Assembly: GCF_900094585.1 (NCBI RefSeq)
Contig: NZ_FMAG01000015.1
Span: 1-64,000 of the forward strand
Length of the DNA stretch: 64,000 bases
From: Martinezella multihospitum
Lineage (GTDB): Bacteria; Pseudomonadota; Alphaproteobacteria; Rhizobiales; Rhizobiaceae
Direction: 5' to 3'
Shown here: positions 26,453 through 35,871 of the stretch, one piece after another
Numbering within the stretch: the stretch's first letter is position 1
Layout: the number at the start of each line of letters is the position of its first letter
The notes under the pieces: generated by a model
Databases searched by the model: none
The model's input: only the letters and a program-made list of their open reading frames with translations
What the model was told of the DNA's origin: nothing
Translations under genes and position numbers: made by a program

Positions 26453-26595
26453 CCAGCCTCGCAAAAGCATCAAAGGACCGACACGTCAGCATCCGAAACG
26501 GCGTTCTGTTCACAATCGTCGCAGCAGCAGTTGCGTGTGCGAGCACCTTCGGCTTTCTCGTCCACGCACCGAACCGGATCTTACCCGGCAGCGCG

Positions 26596-27636
26596 ATGCG
26601 GCTCGCGGATGTCGCGAGCCCCGGCGTCTTGACGCTGCTTATTGCAACGGGCGTGGCGTTGCTCTCCTGCAGCCTGCTCGCGCAATCCCGGCCTGTGGCC
26701 ACGGTGATCGCGATCCTGCTCCTCATCGCCTTCGCCGAAATCCTGTGGGCTGCTGGGAGCGGAGCGGCGAGCTTGGCAGCGGGCAAGTCCCCGGGCGCCC
26801 GCACGTCACTCGGCCTGGGCTTCTGGCTGCTTGCGAGCGCGCCGGTGCTCTGCCTGGTCGATCTCGCCCAGCAAGCCGCATTCCGCCCAACCGCCCGCAC
26901 AATGGTGGTCCTTGCCGGCGTCGCGATCGCCGTCGGCCTCATCGCTGGCGGAGCCTTCGATAATGTCTCGGTAATGCGCGAATATCGGGCGCATGCCGAC
27001 ACGTTCCGCGCCGAGCTAACACGGCATGCTGTCCTGGTCGTGACTGCAGTCGCGATCGTCCCGCTTCTCGGCCTGCCGCTTGGAATCTTGGGCTTTCGCC
27101 GTCGCCGATTTGGTGAACGGCTTCTCTCAGCCCTCGGCATTGTTCAAACCGTGCCGTCGGTTGCGCTGTTCGGATTGCTGATCGGCCCTCTGACATCGCT
27201 GGGCCAGGCACTCCCCTGGGCAGGCGCAATCGGAATTGCAGGGATTGGCGCCACCCCCGCGGTCATCGCGCTCGTGCTCTACGGGCTGCTGCCGCTCGTG
27301 CGAAACACCATTGCGGGACTCGAGGCGGTCTCACCGGCGGTCATCGACGCGGCGCGCGGGAACGGCATGCGCGATCGGCAAATCCTGGTCATGGTGACAC
27401 TTCCGCTGGCGCTACCGGTCATCCTCTCCGGTTTGCGGATCGTATCCGTTCAGACCGTTGGCCTTGCCGTCGTCGCGGCTCTGATTGGCGCCGGCGGTCT
27501 CGGCACCTTCGTCTTTCAGGGGCTCGGTCAGAACGCGATCGACCTGGTGATGCTCGGCGTCCTGCCCACCGTCACCTTCGCGCTCGCCGTCGACGCCGTC
27601 TTCGCCCTGTTTACGTCCAAGGGGGCGCTTTCGTGA
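26596..27636 (+). CDS. yehY: ABC transporter permease, YehY type
   Basis: 346 aa from the first canonical start, ATG at 26596. Homology to YehY extends at least 30 codons upstream in the same frame, where a first membrane helix and APNRILPGS are encoded. The ribosome-binding-like AAAGGA (26472-26477) points to codon GTC at 26485, and no ATG, GTG or TTG exists in frame between the stop at 26389 and 26596. The true N-terminus may use a non-standard codon, or the start was mutated. The C-terminal half has the BPD permease EAA-type loop (VIDAARGNGMRDRQIL). Confidence 0.82.
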   Translation: MRLADVASPGVLTLLIATGVALLSCSLLAQSRPVATVIAILLLIAFAEILWAAGSGAASLAAGKSPGARTSLGLGFWLLASAPVLCLVDLAQQAAFRPTARTMVVLAGVAIAVGLIAGGAFDNVSVMREYRAHADTFRAELTRHAVLVVTAVAIVPLLGLPLGILGFRRRRFGERLLSALGIVQTVPSVALFGLLIGPLTSLGQALPWAGAIGIAGIGATPAVIALVLYGLLPLVRNTIAGLEAVSPAVIDAARGNGMRDRQILVMVTLPLALPVILSGLRIVSVQTVGLAVVAALIGAGGLGTFVFQGLGQNAIDLVMLGVLPTVTFALAVDAVFALFTSKGALS

Positions 27637-28571
27637 TCGAGCTCGACCATATCAGTAAACTCTATGACGGCCGGCGCGTGGTCAACGACCTGAGCCTTCA
27701 GGTGGCGCAAGGGTCGGTCTGCGTGCTGATCGGCCCCTCGGGATGCGGCAAGTCGACAACGCTGCGCATGATCAACGCGCTCGTTACCGCAGACGAGGGG
27801 CGAATCCTCGTCGAAGGCCAGGACGTTCGCGCCGTTGATCCGGCCGAGCTGCGCCGCAGGATCGGTTACGTCATCCAATCGGGCGGGCTCTTCCCCCATT
27901 GGAGCGTCGCAGACAACATCGCGACCGTTCCAAGGCTGCTGCGCTGGCCTGAAGCAAAGGTCAGCGCCCGCGTCGCCGAGCTCGTCCGTCTCGTCGGCCT
28001 CGATGGCATCGACGCCGACCGGCGGTTCCCACACCAGCTGTCGGGTGGACAGCAGCAGCGGGTGGGCGTCGCCCGCGCGCTTGCTGCCGATCCGCCAGTG
28101 CTCTTGATGGATGAGCCCTTTGGCGCTCTGGATCCGGTGACGCGACGATCGCTGCAAGATGAATTGCGCGCGATCCACGCAAGCACCGGCAAGACCATCG
28201 TCTTCGTCACGCATGACATGGACGAGGCCCTCAAGCTGGCAGATCGCGTGGTCGTCATGGACGGCGGACGGATCGTGCAGGACGGACCGCCGCATGCCAT
28301 CGTCACCGATCCCGCATCCGATCTGATCCGCGGATTTGTCGGCGGCGAGGAGGCATTGTTGCGCCTGCTGGCGCGGCTGACGGTCGCCGACGCCATGCGC
28401 GCCGTGGAGACAGCCACCGACGCCGTGACAATCGGAAAGGACGAAAGCCTGTCGGTCGCGCTCTCGCGAATGCTCGTCCATGGCCGCCTGCCGCTTTCGG
28501 TGCTGGCCTCCGACGGTAAGCCGGTCGGGAGGCTGACGTTCGAGGATCTGTCTGCGGTGCTTGCGCGATGA
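27633..28571 (+). CDS. yehX: ABC transporter ATP-binding protein, YehX type
   Basis: 312 aa, GTG start overlapping the YehY stop (GTGA). Walker A GPSGCGKST at 34-42, Q-loop VIQSGGL, signature LSGGQQQ at 136-142, Walker B LLMDEP at 157-162 and H-loop FVTHDMDEA. The C-terminal 70 residues resemble a reduced CBS-like regulatory tail seen in OpuCA/ProV-type ATPases. It powers the YehY/YehW permease pair. Confidence 0.93.
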   Translation: MIELDHISKLYDGRRVVNDLSLQVAQGSVCVLIGPSGCGKSTTLRMINALVTADEGRILVEGQDVRAVDPAELRRRIGYVIQSGGLFPHWSVADNIATVPRLLRWPEAKVSARVAELVRLVGLDGIDADRRFPHQLSGGQQQRVGVARALAADPPVLLMDEPFGALDPVTRRSLQDELRAIHASTGKTIVFVTHDMDEALKLADRVVVMDGGRIVQDGPPHAIVTDPASDLIRGFVGGEEALLRLLARLTVADAMRAVETATDAVTIGKDESLSVALSRMLVHGRLPLSVLASDGKPVGRLTFEDLSAVLAR

Positions 28572-29317
28572 TGGATCTCACACTTCGCCGTCTGCTGCTT
28601 CCGGCGGGCCTGCTCGCCGGCGCGCTCGTATTCCTACCGAACAGCCAATGGCTGTTCCACGCGCTGTTTCCGGAGCTGGAGCGGCCGGTCTACCGCCGAG
28701 TCGCCTTTCTTGAGCTCACCGTCTCACATATCGTCGTGGTCCTCGTGGCGACCGCACTCGCCGCACTCATCGGAATCGGACTTGCTATCGCCGTGAGCCG
28801 ACCGGCGAGCCGAAGGGTGAAGCCGCTGGTCATGGCGGTGGCCGCCATCGGCCAATCGTTCCCCCCGGTAGCAGTGCTTGCCGTCACCGTACCGCTGCTC
28901 GGATATGGAAGCGCGCCGACGGTCGTTGCCCTTTTTGCCTATGCATTGCTGCCGATTATCGTCAACACGGTCGCGGGGCTGGAAGGTGTTGATGCGGGCA
29001 TCATCGAGGCCGCTGACGGGATGGGCCTGTCACCGCGGCAGCGTTTGTTCAAGGTTGAGATTCCGCTGGCGGGGCCGATCATCATCGCCGGGATCCGCAC
29101 GGCGGCGATTATCAATGTCGGTACCGCCACGGTCGGCTCAACCGTCGGCGCCGCGACGCTCGGCAACCCGATCATCGAAGGGCTGAGCGCCTACAATACC
29201 GCCTATGTCCTGCAGGGCGCGATCCTTGTCGGCCTTCTCGCCATCGTCGTGGACCGCTCAATCGCCGCGGTCGGACACATCGTCGTTGAGAACGTCCTTC
29301 ATCGCCAGCCGGCTTGA
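28568..29317 (+). CDS. yehW: ABC transporter permease, YehW type
   Basis: 249 aa; ATG overlaps the YehX stop (ATGA). It has an N-terminal helix (LLLPAGLLAGALVFLP) and a permease core LSHIVVVLVATALAAL-like, with LEGVDAGIIEAADGMG as the ATPase-contact loop. With YehY it forms the heterodimeric channel. It converges on the TetR gene 12 bases away. Confidence 0.92.
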   Translation: MMDLTLRRLLLPAGLLAGALVFLPNSQWLFHALFPELERPVYRRVAFLELTVSHIVVVLVATALAALIGIGLAIAVSRPASRRVKPLVMAVAAIGQSFPPVAVLAVTVPLLGYGSAPTVVALFAYALLPIIVNTVAGLEGVDAGIIEAADGMGLSPRQRLFKVEIPLAGPIIIAGIRTAAIINVGTATVGSTVGAATLGNPIIEGLSAYNTAYVLQGAILVGLLAIVVDRSIAAVGHIVVENVLHRQPA

Positions 29318-29328
29318 GCCCCATGCCG

Positions 29329-29925
29329 TCAGCGGCCAGGCCACGCGGCTATCAATAGGTTCGCGATCGCGGTCAGCTCATCGGCGTTAGCACCGTCTCT
29401 CGCCTGCACCGTGATGCCGTTAAATCCGGCGAAGAATAACAGGCTCAGGTCGACAATATCGGCTGACGGTCGTAATTCTCCTTGTTCCTTCGCCGCCCGC
29501 AGCCATGTTCGAAGCAGACCCAAGCGATACGCACGATGACCACGTGCGATTTGCGATATACGATCTGTCGTCTCCTCCGCCAAGGCAGCGAGAGTAATCA
29601 GACACCCACCGGGTGTGACGTCTGTTCTGATTAAATATCTGGCCGCTCTTTCCAGAACTGCGCAAACACGCTCCCGAGGCGTTTGACCGGGAGGCATGTG
29701 GCCCCAGATCCGGGCGTCGTAGGTTGCCGCATAACGATCCAAAGCCGACAGATAGAGCTCCTCCTTACTACCGAACGCGGCGTAGAGGCTCTTCGGATCG
29801 ATATCCATGGCGCTTGATAAAGCCTGAATAGACGTGGACCGATAGCCTTTTGCCCAAAACAAGACGAGCGCCTGTTCCAAAGCTATATCCTTGGCGAATT
29901 CCCTTGGGCGGCCAGCAGTGCCCAT
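29329..29925 (-). CDS. TetR/AcrR family regulator (SDR-linked)
   Basis: 198 aa from ATG at 29925 (AAGGAAT upstream). N-terminal HTH: GRPREF, TSIQALSSAMDIDPKSLYAAFGSKEELY. Ligand domain with TPGGCLITLAALAEE, containing the Cys typical of the GCL-type subgroup. Probably controls the SDR gene 78 bases upstream and itself. No ATCGAT-type operator lies in front of this pair, so it is likely independent of the main regulon. Confidence 0.9.
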   Translation of the reverse strand: MGTAGRPREFAKDIALEQALVLFWAKGYRSTSIQALSSAMDIDPKSLYAAFGSKEELYLSALDRYAATYDARIWGHMPPGQTPRERVCAVLERAARYLIRTDVTPGGCLITLAALAEETTDRISQIARGHRAYRLGLLRTWLRAAKEQGELRPSADIVDLSLLFFAGFNGITVQARDGANADELTAIANLLIAAWPGR

Positions 29926-30003
29926 CGATATTCCTTCAGGTTGGTGCAGCCCGGTTCGGCGCCGACGGCATCGATCGTCCACGCCGAGGCCCTTGGCAGA
30001 GCG

Positions 30004-30975
30004 CTATCGAAATGTGTGTCCGGTCAGGTCTTCGCTGAGCTTCCAAAGGCGTGTTGCTAGGGCGGGATCCATCGCCCAAGGTCTGACGCCGCGCGGCTCC
30101 TTGGAATCTGCCGGCAGCGGTTCGGCGATATTGCAATCCTCGCAGTAAACCCCGCCCATGCCGTCGAGCTGGTGGCTTGTGGCGCACCACACGCTCGTTG
30201 CTGCACCCTGTTCCGGCGTTTTAAGATTGTTCGCCGGAGGACGGATCGGCTCACCATCGTCGTCGATGGCGCCCGCAGCGCGAAGCTCCGCGACGGACAT
30301 ATGTCGCAGAAGATCGGTCAGAACTGCGCCCGGGTGAACCGAAAACGCGCGGACACCGTGCGGCTTGCCGACCTCATCCAATTTGAGGGCAAAGAGCGCA
30401 TTGGCGGTCTTCGACTGGCCGTAAGCGAGCCACCGGTCATATTCGCGCCGCTCGAAGTTCCAGTCGTCGAAATCGACGCCGCCGCGCATATGCCCCCGCG
30501 AAGAAAGCGCCACGACGCGCGCGCCGTCCGCATCGCGCAAGGCGTGCCACAGCCGTGCAGCCAGCTGGAAATGACCGAGATGATTGATGGCGAACTGGGA
30601 CTCTTCACCGTGCGCGTTCCGAACGAGTGGCGGCGCCATGACGCCCGCGTTGTTGATGAGGATATGGAGGGGCTGGCCCGTTTGCAGAAAGCGATCGGCA
30701 AAGGCGTCCACCGAGGCGGGATCTGCCAGGTCGAGCGACTCTTGCATCAGGTTTGGGAAAGGCCGTAGCGCCTCACGAGCCTTTGCCTGATCGCGCGCAG
30801 GCACGATGACCCGCGCCCCGGCGAGCGCGAGCGTGCGGGCCGTCACGAGCCCGATGCCGGAGTAACCACCGGTCACGATCGCGACCTTTCCGGTCAAGTC
30901 GATGCCTTGAATGACGTCTTCGGCTGTCGTCGATGCATTAAAGCCAGACGCGATGGGAGATTGGGGTGTGTTCAT
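30004..30975 (-). CDS. short-chain dehydrogenase/reductase
   Basis: 323 aa from ATG at 30975 (GGAG upstream). Rossmann NAD(P) motif TGGYSGIG at 35-42, NNAGVM at 108-113, Ser at about 158-159 (ALSSRGH) and catalytic YGQSK (Y185, K189). The long C-terminal extension places it near the retinol-dehydrogenase-like / oxidoreductase group. Substrate unknown. Transcribed with the TetR gene downstream. Confidence 0.9.
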   Translation of the reverse strand: MNTPQSPIASGFNASTTAEDVIQGIDLTGKVAIVTGGYSGIGLVTARTLALAGARVIVPARDQAKAREALRPFPNLMQESLDLADPASVDAFADRFLQTGQPLHILINNAGVMAPPLVRNAHGEESQFAINHLGHFQLAARLWHALRDADGARVVALSSRGHMRGGVDFDDWNFERREYDRWLAYGQSKTANALFALKLDEVGKPHGVRAFSVHPGAVLTDLLRHMSVAELRAAGAIDDDGEPIRPPANNLKTPEQGAATSVWCATSHQLDGMGGVYCEDCNIAEPLPADSKEPRGVRPWAMDPALATRLWKLSEDLTGHTFR

Positions 30976-31123
30976 GCGGGGGTCTCCACTTCGAATATTT
31001 CGCTGTATGCCCCGCAAGCCGCTGCTTGGAGGGACGATTAAATTTCGCGGCCTATCTGTCGTCGATGCTCGCGCTGCCGTGGCTATGGTGGCGGGAACTC
31101 AAATGAGTTCTGCCAGGTGCTCC

Positions 31124-31142
31124 CGCCCGTCTGTAGGGCGGA
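31124..31142 (-). terminator. possible stem-loop after the 86-aa gene
   Basis: CCGCCC (31124-31129) pairs with GGGCGG (31137-31142) over a 7-nt loop, just beyond the minus-strand stop at 31160. No U-run is present on the minus strand. Confidence 0.3.
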
Positions 31143-31159
31143 AGTAGGACGGCTTCCGA

Positions 31160-31420
31160 TCAGAGAAACGGGACCGAAGATTCGCGCTGTTCCTTCGGTG
31201 TGTGATCGTCGACAAACCATTTCAGGCAGAGCCACGGCCTTTCATCGAGGTATTTCGCGGCCTCCTTCGCAGCCTCATCGCCATATTCGCCCCGGACGTA
31301 CTCTATCCAATCGGCCTTCCAGGCCTCGACGTCTGCGCGCAACGTGTTGTAATTCGGTCGCTGCGGGATCTCGCTCTGGGGCTCGGCGGATTCTGCTTCA
31401 ATCGAAGGGTCCTGCATCAT
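31160..31420 (-). CDS. small acidic hypothetical protein
   Basis: 86 aa; two consecutive ATG codons at the start. Glu/Asp-rich with Trp residues (RADVEAWKADWIEYVRGEYG, DERPWLCLKWFVDDHTPKEQ). No known domain. It lies 45 bases downstream of the alpha/beta hydrolase and probably belongs to the RND pump operon. Confidence 0.6.
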   Translation of the reverse strand: MMQDPSIEAESAEPQSEIPQRPNYNTLRADVEAWKADWIEYVRGEYGDEAAKEAAKYLDERPWLCLKWFVDDHTPKEQRESSVPFL

Positions 31421-31465
31421 CCCTCCTCAACCGGAGCAGCAGCAGCCCGTGTCTAGTGCTGGACA

Positions 31466-32323
31466 TCACCGCCACTCCTGCTCCTGCGCGTCCACGGAAA
31501 ATTCCAAGATGCGCTCCGCCAGCACCTCCGGCTGGTCTTCCGGCGAGAAATGTCCCGCGTTCATGATCCGCAGGAGCCGTCCGTTTTCGAGCGCGGCGGC
31601 CAGCCTTTCTCCGTACGCGATCGGCTGAAAGCCGTCCTGCTCGCCCCAAAGGACAAGCGCTGGAAGCTTCAGTGCTTCAACCTCTGCCATTCGGGTGGCG
31701 AGCTCATCGGTGCGCAGCGCGCGCGCCGCCCTCAGGTAGGCGTGCCGCCCTTCAACGCCGGCGAACGGCGTCTCGTACATCGCGATCAATTCCGGCGTGA
31801 CGCGATCGGCATGGACCATTCCGGCTTCGAAGCTTTTCCGAAGGCCTTTTTTCAGATCGAAATCTGGCGCTGCGAGAATGGTATCCCAGACGGGGTCTTT
31901 AAGCCGCGCGAGTGGTCCGACGGGAAAGGAGTCGTAGGCGATCGTGTCGACGAGCACCAGACGATCCACCAGAGGAGGGCGGTCGACGGCGACGAGCTGC
32001 GCGATCCCGCCGCCGATATCGTGGCCGACAAGCGCGCCGCGGTTCCAGCCGGTGGTCTCGAGCAGTTCTCCGATCAGACTTGCTTGCGCGGCGATGCCGA
32101 GATCGGTGTCGTCAGGCTGATCCGATTGTCCATAACCGAGGAGGTCGATTGCAGTGACCTCACATCCACGCGCTGCAAGGAGGGGCACGACGTGGCGCCA
32201 CAGAAGCCGCGAGGTCGGTATCCCATGGAGAAGCGCGACAGGATAACCCTTGCCCACCTGCGAGAAGGCAATCCACTTTCCCTTGACCTGTAAGGTATTC
32301 GTGACTTCCAGCTCGGCAACCAT
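31466..32323 (-). CDS. alpha/beta hydrolase, haloalkane dehalogenase/epoxide hydrolase-like
   Basis: 285 aa. HGIPTSRLLWR is the oxyanion-hole motif (HGxPTSS-like), GHDIGGG has an Asp nucleophile as in haloalkane dehalogenases and epoxide hydrolases, GEQDGFQP supplies the acid position and NAGHFSPEDQ the base. Probably hydrolyses esters, epoxides or C-halogen bonds. It is 81 bases downstream of the RND pump and likely co-transcribed. Confidence 0.85.
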   Translation of the reverse strand: MVAELEVTNTLQVKGKWIAFSQVGKGYPVALLHGIPTSRLLWRHVVPLLAARGCEVTAIDLLGYGQSDQPDDTDLGIAAQASLIGELLETTGWNRGALVGHDIGGGIAQLVAVDRPPLVDRLVLVDTIAYDSFPVGPLARLKDPVWDTILAAPDFDLKKGLRKSFEAGMVHADRVTPELIAMYETPFAGVEGRHAYLRAARALRTDELATRMAEVEALKLPALVLWGEQDGFQPIAYGERLAAALENGRLLRIMNAGHFSPEDQPEVLAERILEFSVDAQEQEWR

Positions 32324-32404
32324 GACCTCGCCCCTTCATCCGGCTCGGGAAAAACAGCGCCGGAGCGGAGACTGGCAGTACGCCAATCTTCACTCCGACC
32401 GACG

Positions 32405-35400
32405 TTATGCGGTGTGCGAGACCGGGGCCTCATCGTTCACTGTTGCCGCCTTCTTTGTTCCGAAGCGCTGCACCAGCACATAAAATGCCGGCGTGAAGAG
32501 AAGGCCGAAGATCGTCACCCCGAGCATCCCGAAGAAGACAGCGGTTCCGAGCGATTGGCGCATCTCAGCACCAGCGCCAGTCGCGGTCGCAAGCGGCAGA
32601 ACACCCAGGATGAAGGCGAAGGACGTCATCAGGATCGGCCGAAGGCGTGTCTTTGCCGCGCCGACTGCTGCCTGTTCGGGCGTCTCGCCCCGGTGCTCTT
32701 CCTGCCGAGCAAACTCGACGATCAGGATCGCGTTCTTCGCTGCGAGACCGACGAGGACGACAAACCCGATCTGCGCAAGGATGTCGATCGGCATGCCACG
32801 CAGCTGCAGGCCGGCGGCTGCCGTGAGAAGGCACATCGGCAGGATGAGCACGATCGACAGCGGCGTTTTCCAGCTTTCGTACTGCGCGGCAAGCACGAGG
32901 AAGACGAACAAGGCGGCTGCTGCGAAGACGAGGATCGTCGGCGTGCCCTGCTGCTTCTCCTGATGGGAGAGCTCGGTCCATTCGAACCCGACACCCTCAG
33001 GAAGCACTTGCTTTGCCAGTTCCTCCATTCGTGTCATTGCCGTGCCGGAGGAAATGCCCGCTCCAGCCGCGCCCATGATCTCTCCCGCCGGGTAGAGGTT
33101 GTGGCGCGGAACGCGGTAAGGCGAGGTCTCGTTGCGGAAAGTGGCGACCGAACCGATCGGCACCATTTCACCGGCGGCATTGCGGGCCTTCAGGCGCGCG
33201 ACGTCGTCCGGCGTGCCGCGGAATTGCCCATCGGCCTGCGCGATTACCTGGAAGGTGCGGCCGAGGTAGTTGAAGTCGTTCACGTACTGCGAACCGATGT
33301 AGAGCTGCAGCGTCGAGAACACGTCGGTCGGCGTGAGGCCAACTTTCTCGGCCTTCAATCGGTCGATGTCGGCAAACAAGGACGGCGAGCCCGCATTATA
33401 GAGGGTAAAGACGCCACCGAAAGCCGGGTCCTTGTTGGCCGCCGCGACGAGATCGTTAGCCGCCTTGGCAAGCGCTTGTGCTCCAAGTCCACCGCGATCT
33501 TCGAGCATCAGCTTGAAGCCGCCAGCCGAGCCGAGGCCTTGTACGGGCGGCGGCATGACCGCAATGACGTAGGCATCCTTCACAACCGCGAGCTTCTCGC
33601 GCAAAATCTTGAGCATGGCGGCAGCATTCACGCCAGGAATGTTCTTTCCGTAGAGCGAAGGCAACGCGACGAAGATCGTGCCGGCGTTGGGTGCGACAGT
33701 GTTGGTGGTGACGTCGAAACCGGTCACTGGCGACGTATGCTCGATGCCCTTGATGCCGAGAGCGATATCGTTCACCTGCCGAACAACTTCATCCGTACGA
33801 GCAAGGCTCGATCCTGGGGGAAGCTGAATAACGGTTACCAGATACCCGATATCCTGCTCGGGAATGAAGCCCGTCGGCATCCGCGACATCTGAAAGCCGG
33901 TGAAGCCAATCAGAGCGACATAGACGAGGCCGATGATCGCGGTGACGCGGACAAATCGCGCCGTCATCTTCCCGTAAGAGGATGACAACCACTCGAAGCC
34001 GTGGTTGAAGCGGCCGAACACGGCATGCAAGATCCGTCCGAGACCACGCGGCTTGGCGTGCTCGCCAGTCGGATGCGGCTTGAGAAGGACGGCGCACAAG
34101 GCGGGGCTCAGCGTCAGCGAGACGAAGCAGGAGATCACGGTCGAGGCCGAGATCGTGATTGCGAACTGCTTGAAGAAAAGGCCGCCAATTCCCGAAATGA
34201 AGGCTGCCGGAACGAAGACCGCGCAGAGCGTCAGGGCGATCGCAATCAGCGCCGTCGAGACGTCGGTCATGGTCTGGTGCGCCGCTTCGCGTGGGGACAT
34301 GCCAGCTTGCATGTTGCGCTCGACGTTCTCGACCACGACGATCGCATCGTCGACCACGATGCCGACCGCAAGGACGAGGCCGAACAGCGACAGATTGTTG
34401 ATCGAAACTCCGAACATCGCGAGGATCGTGAAAGTACCGACGAGCGAAATCGGGATAGCCAGGACGGGGATGATCGTCGCGCGCCAGTTTTGCAGGAAGA
34501 CAAACACCACGACCACAACGAGGACGATTGCTTCGAAGATCGTATGCACGACCTCATCGATCGACTGGCTGACGAACGTCGTCGGGTCATAAATGTTGAT
34601 GTAGTCGAGGCCAGGCGGGAAGCTCTTCTTCAGCTCTTCCATCTTGTCCCAGACGGCCTTCTCGACCTGGACAACGTTGGCGCCAGGCTGCGCGATTACC
34701 CAGAACGGCGACGAGTCGTAGCGGTCGGCATAGGCTTTCGAGCCATAATCGGCAGCGCCGAGCTCGACGCGCGCGATGTCACGGATCCGTGTCACGCGGC
34801 CCTGTGCGTCGGACTTGACGATGACATCACCGAACTGTTCGGGCGTCGTCAGACGGCCGAGCGCCTCGACGCTGATCTGATAGGCTCCCGGGCTGGGCAC
34901 GGGCGGTGCGTTCAGGGTTCCAGCCGAAACCTGGGCGTTCTGGGCGCGAAGTGCGCTCAAGATCTCATTGGCGGTGATGTTCGACGCAGCGGCCTTGTCG
35001 GGATCGACCCATATCCGCATGGCATACTGGCGTTCTCCGAGGTTCCAGAGGTCTGCCACGCCCGGCAGACGCGAGATCTCGTCTTTGACGTGAAGGATGA
35101 AGTAGTTCGAGATGTATTCGGCACTGCGCGAGCCGTCGGGCGAATAAGGATGCACGCCGAGCAAAAGCGCCGGGATGGTCTTTTTCACCTGAACACCCTG
35201 CAACTGCACTTCCTGGGGAAGGCGCGACAGCGTGTCCTGGACCCGGTTTCGGGTCAGCATCAAGGCGGTATTCGGATCGGTACCGACCTTGAAGATCACG
35301 GTTATGGTCAGGAGACCATTCCCTGTCGATTGACTGGTGATGTAGTCCATGCTCTCGACGCCGTTGACCGCCTGCTCAAGGGGCGTGGCGACGGTGCGTG

Positions 35401-35578
35401 CGACGGTCTCGCCGGAGGCGCCGGGATATGCCGTCGTGATCTGGACCGTCGGCGGAACGATGTTGGGATATTGAGCGACCGGAAGCGATGTCAGCATCGC
35501 CAGACCGATCAGCACGAAGAAAATGTTGATCACCGTTGCGAAGCGGGGATGATCGATGAAGAAATGCGCGAGCTTCAT
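32405..35578 (-). CDS. RND multidrug efflux permease (AcrB/MexB, HAE1 family)
   Basis: 1057 aa, typical AcrB length. N-terminal FFIDHPRFATVINIFFVLIG, then VAQYPNIVPPTVQITTAYPG and AFISGIGG. The proton-relay region shows GIVVDDAIVVVENVERNM, and the second half repeats AKNAILIVEFARQ. It exports drugs, dyes or solvents through a tripartite complex with the adaptor encoded upstream. No outer-membrane channel gene is in the window. It has its own promoter flanked by two regulon operators, separate from the adaptor's control. Confidence 0.95.
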   Translation of the reverse strand: MKLAHFFIDHPRFATVINIFFVLIGLAMLTSLPVAQYPNIVPPTVQITTAYPGASGETVARTVATPLEQAVNGVESMDYITSQSTGNGLLTITVIFKVGTDPNTALMLTRNRVQDTLSRLPQEVQLQGVQVKKTIPALLLGVHPYSPDGSRSAEYISNYFILHVKDEISRLPGVADLWNLGERQYAMRIWVDPDKAAASNITANEILSALRAQNAQVSAGTLNAPPVPSPGAYQISVEALGRLTTPEQFGDVIVKSDAQGRVTRIRDIARVELGAADYGSKAYADRYDSSPFWVIAQPGANVVQVEKAVWDKMEELKKSFPPGLDYINIYDPTTFVSQSIDEVVHTIFEAIVLVVVVVFVFLQNWRATIIPVLAIPISLVGTFTILAMFGVSINNLSLFGLVLAVGIVVDDAIVVVENVERNMQAGMSPREAAHQTMTDVSTALIAIALTLCAVFVPAAFISGIGGLFFKQFAITISASTVISCFVSLTLSPALCAVLLKPHPTGEHAKPRGLGRILHAVFGRFNHGFEWLSSSYGKMTARFVRVTAIIGLVYVALIGFTGFQMSRMPTGFIPEQDIGYLVTVIQLPPGSSLARTDEVVRQVNDIALGIKGIEHTSPVTGFDVTTNTVAPNAGTIFVALPSLYGKNIPGVNAAAMLKILREKLAVVKDAYVIAVMPPPVQGLGSAGGFKLMLEDRGGLGAQALAKAANDLVAAANKDPAFGGVFTLYNAGSPSLFADIDRLKAEKVGLTPTDVFSTLQLYIGSQYVNDFNYLGRTFQVIAQADGQFRGTPDDVARLKARNAAGEMVPIGSVATFRNETSPYRVPRHNLYPAGEIMGAAGAGISSGTAMTRMEELAKQVLPEGVGFEWTELSHQEKQQGTPTILVFAAAALFVFLVLAAQYESWKTPLSIVLILPMCLLTAAAGLQLRGMPIDILAQIGFVVLVGLAAKNAILIVEFARQEEHRGETPEQAAVGAAKTRLRPILMTSFAFILGVLPLATATGAGAEMRQSLGTAVFFGMLGVTIFGLLFTPAFYVLVQRFGTKKAATVNDEAPVSHTA

Positions 35579-35661
35579 GGTTCGACTCAGCCTAGGTTTT
35601 GAATAGACGCGGCTTGAGCGAGTTCAACCACGGGCGACACCGCGTGAAGTTCAAACCGTAA

Positions 35662-35679
35662 CTATCTATCGATAGATTG
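35662..35679 (-). promoter_or_regulatory. regulon operator 8 (RND pump, proximal)
   Basis: CTATCTATCGATAGATTG, 17 of 18 matches. It lies 6 bases downstream of the -10 and 83 bases before the pump start. Confidence 0.82.
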
Positions 35680-35685
35680 CTGGAC

Positions 35686-35714
35686 AATTAGAGGGACGGG
35701 CGGAGGCGTGTCAA
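35686..35714 (-). promoter_or_regulatory. internal promoter of the RND pump gene
   Basis: Minus strand TTGACA (35714-35709), exactly 17 bases, CTAATT (35691-35686). It sits between operators 8 and 9, downstream of the adaptor stop. Confidence 0.6.
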
Positions 35715-35718
35715 TCCT

Positions 35719-35736
35719 CTATCTATCGATAGGGCC
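35719..35736 (-). promoter_or_regulatory. regulon operator 9 (RND pump, distal)
   Basis: CTATCTATCGATAGGGCC, 14 of 18 matches (left half perfect, right half partial). It lies just upstream of the -35; the centre-to-centre distance to operator 8 is 57 bases. Confidence 0.65.
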
Positions 35737-35871
35737 GCACTCCCCGTGCTTTTCCTCTCATTCAACCTTCGAGACGGAGGAGCGCGCCAACGTTCATCCG
35801 TCTTGGAGGGGCTCGGAACGATACCGAGACTATCTTTGCCGATGCAGCCCCATATCGGCTGCACAGCGGCC

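Noticed and set aside
29349-29359. CTATCAATAGG resembling half of the regulon palindrome
   Set aside because: It lies inside the 3' end of a TetR coding region, has only a partial match, and has no promoter beside it.
31052-31067. CTATCTGTCG half-site upstream of the SDR gene
   Set aside because: Only the left half matches, no symmetric partner or standard promoter spacing is present. The gene already has its own TetR.
34001-35602. 533-codon plus-strand frame inside the RND pump region
   Set aside because: It is antisense to a textbook AcrB-type protein and reads as a repetitive Arg/Asp-rich sequence.
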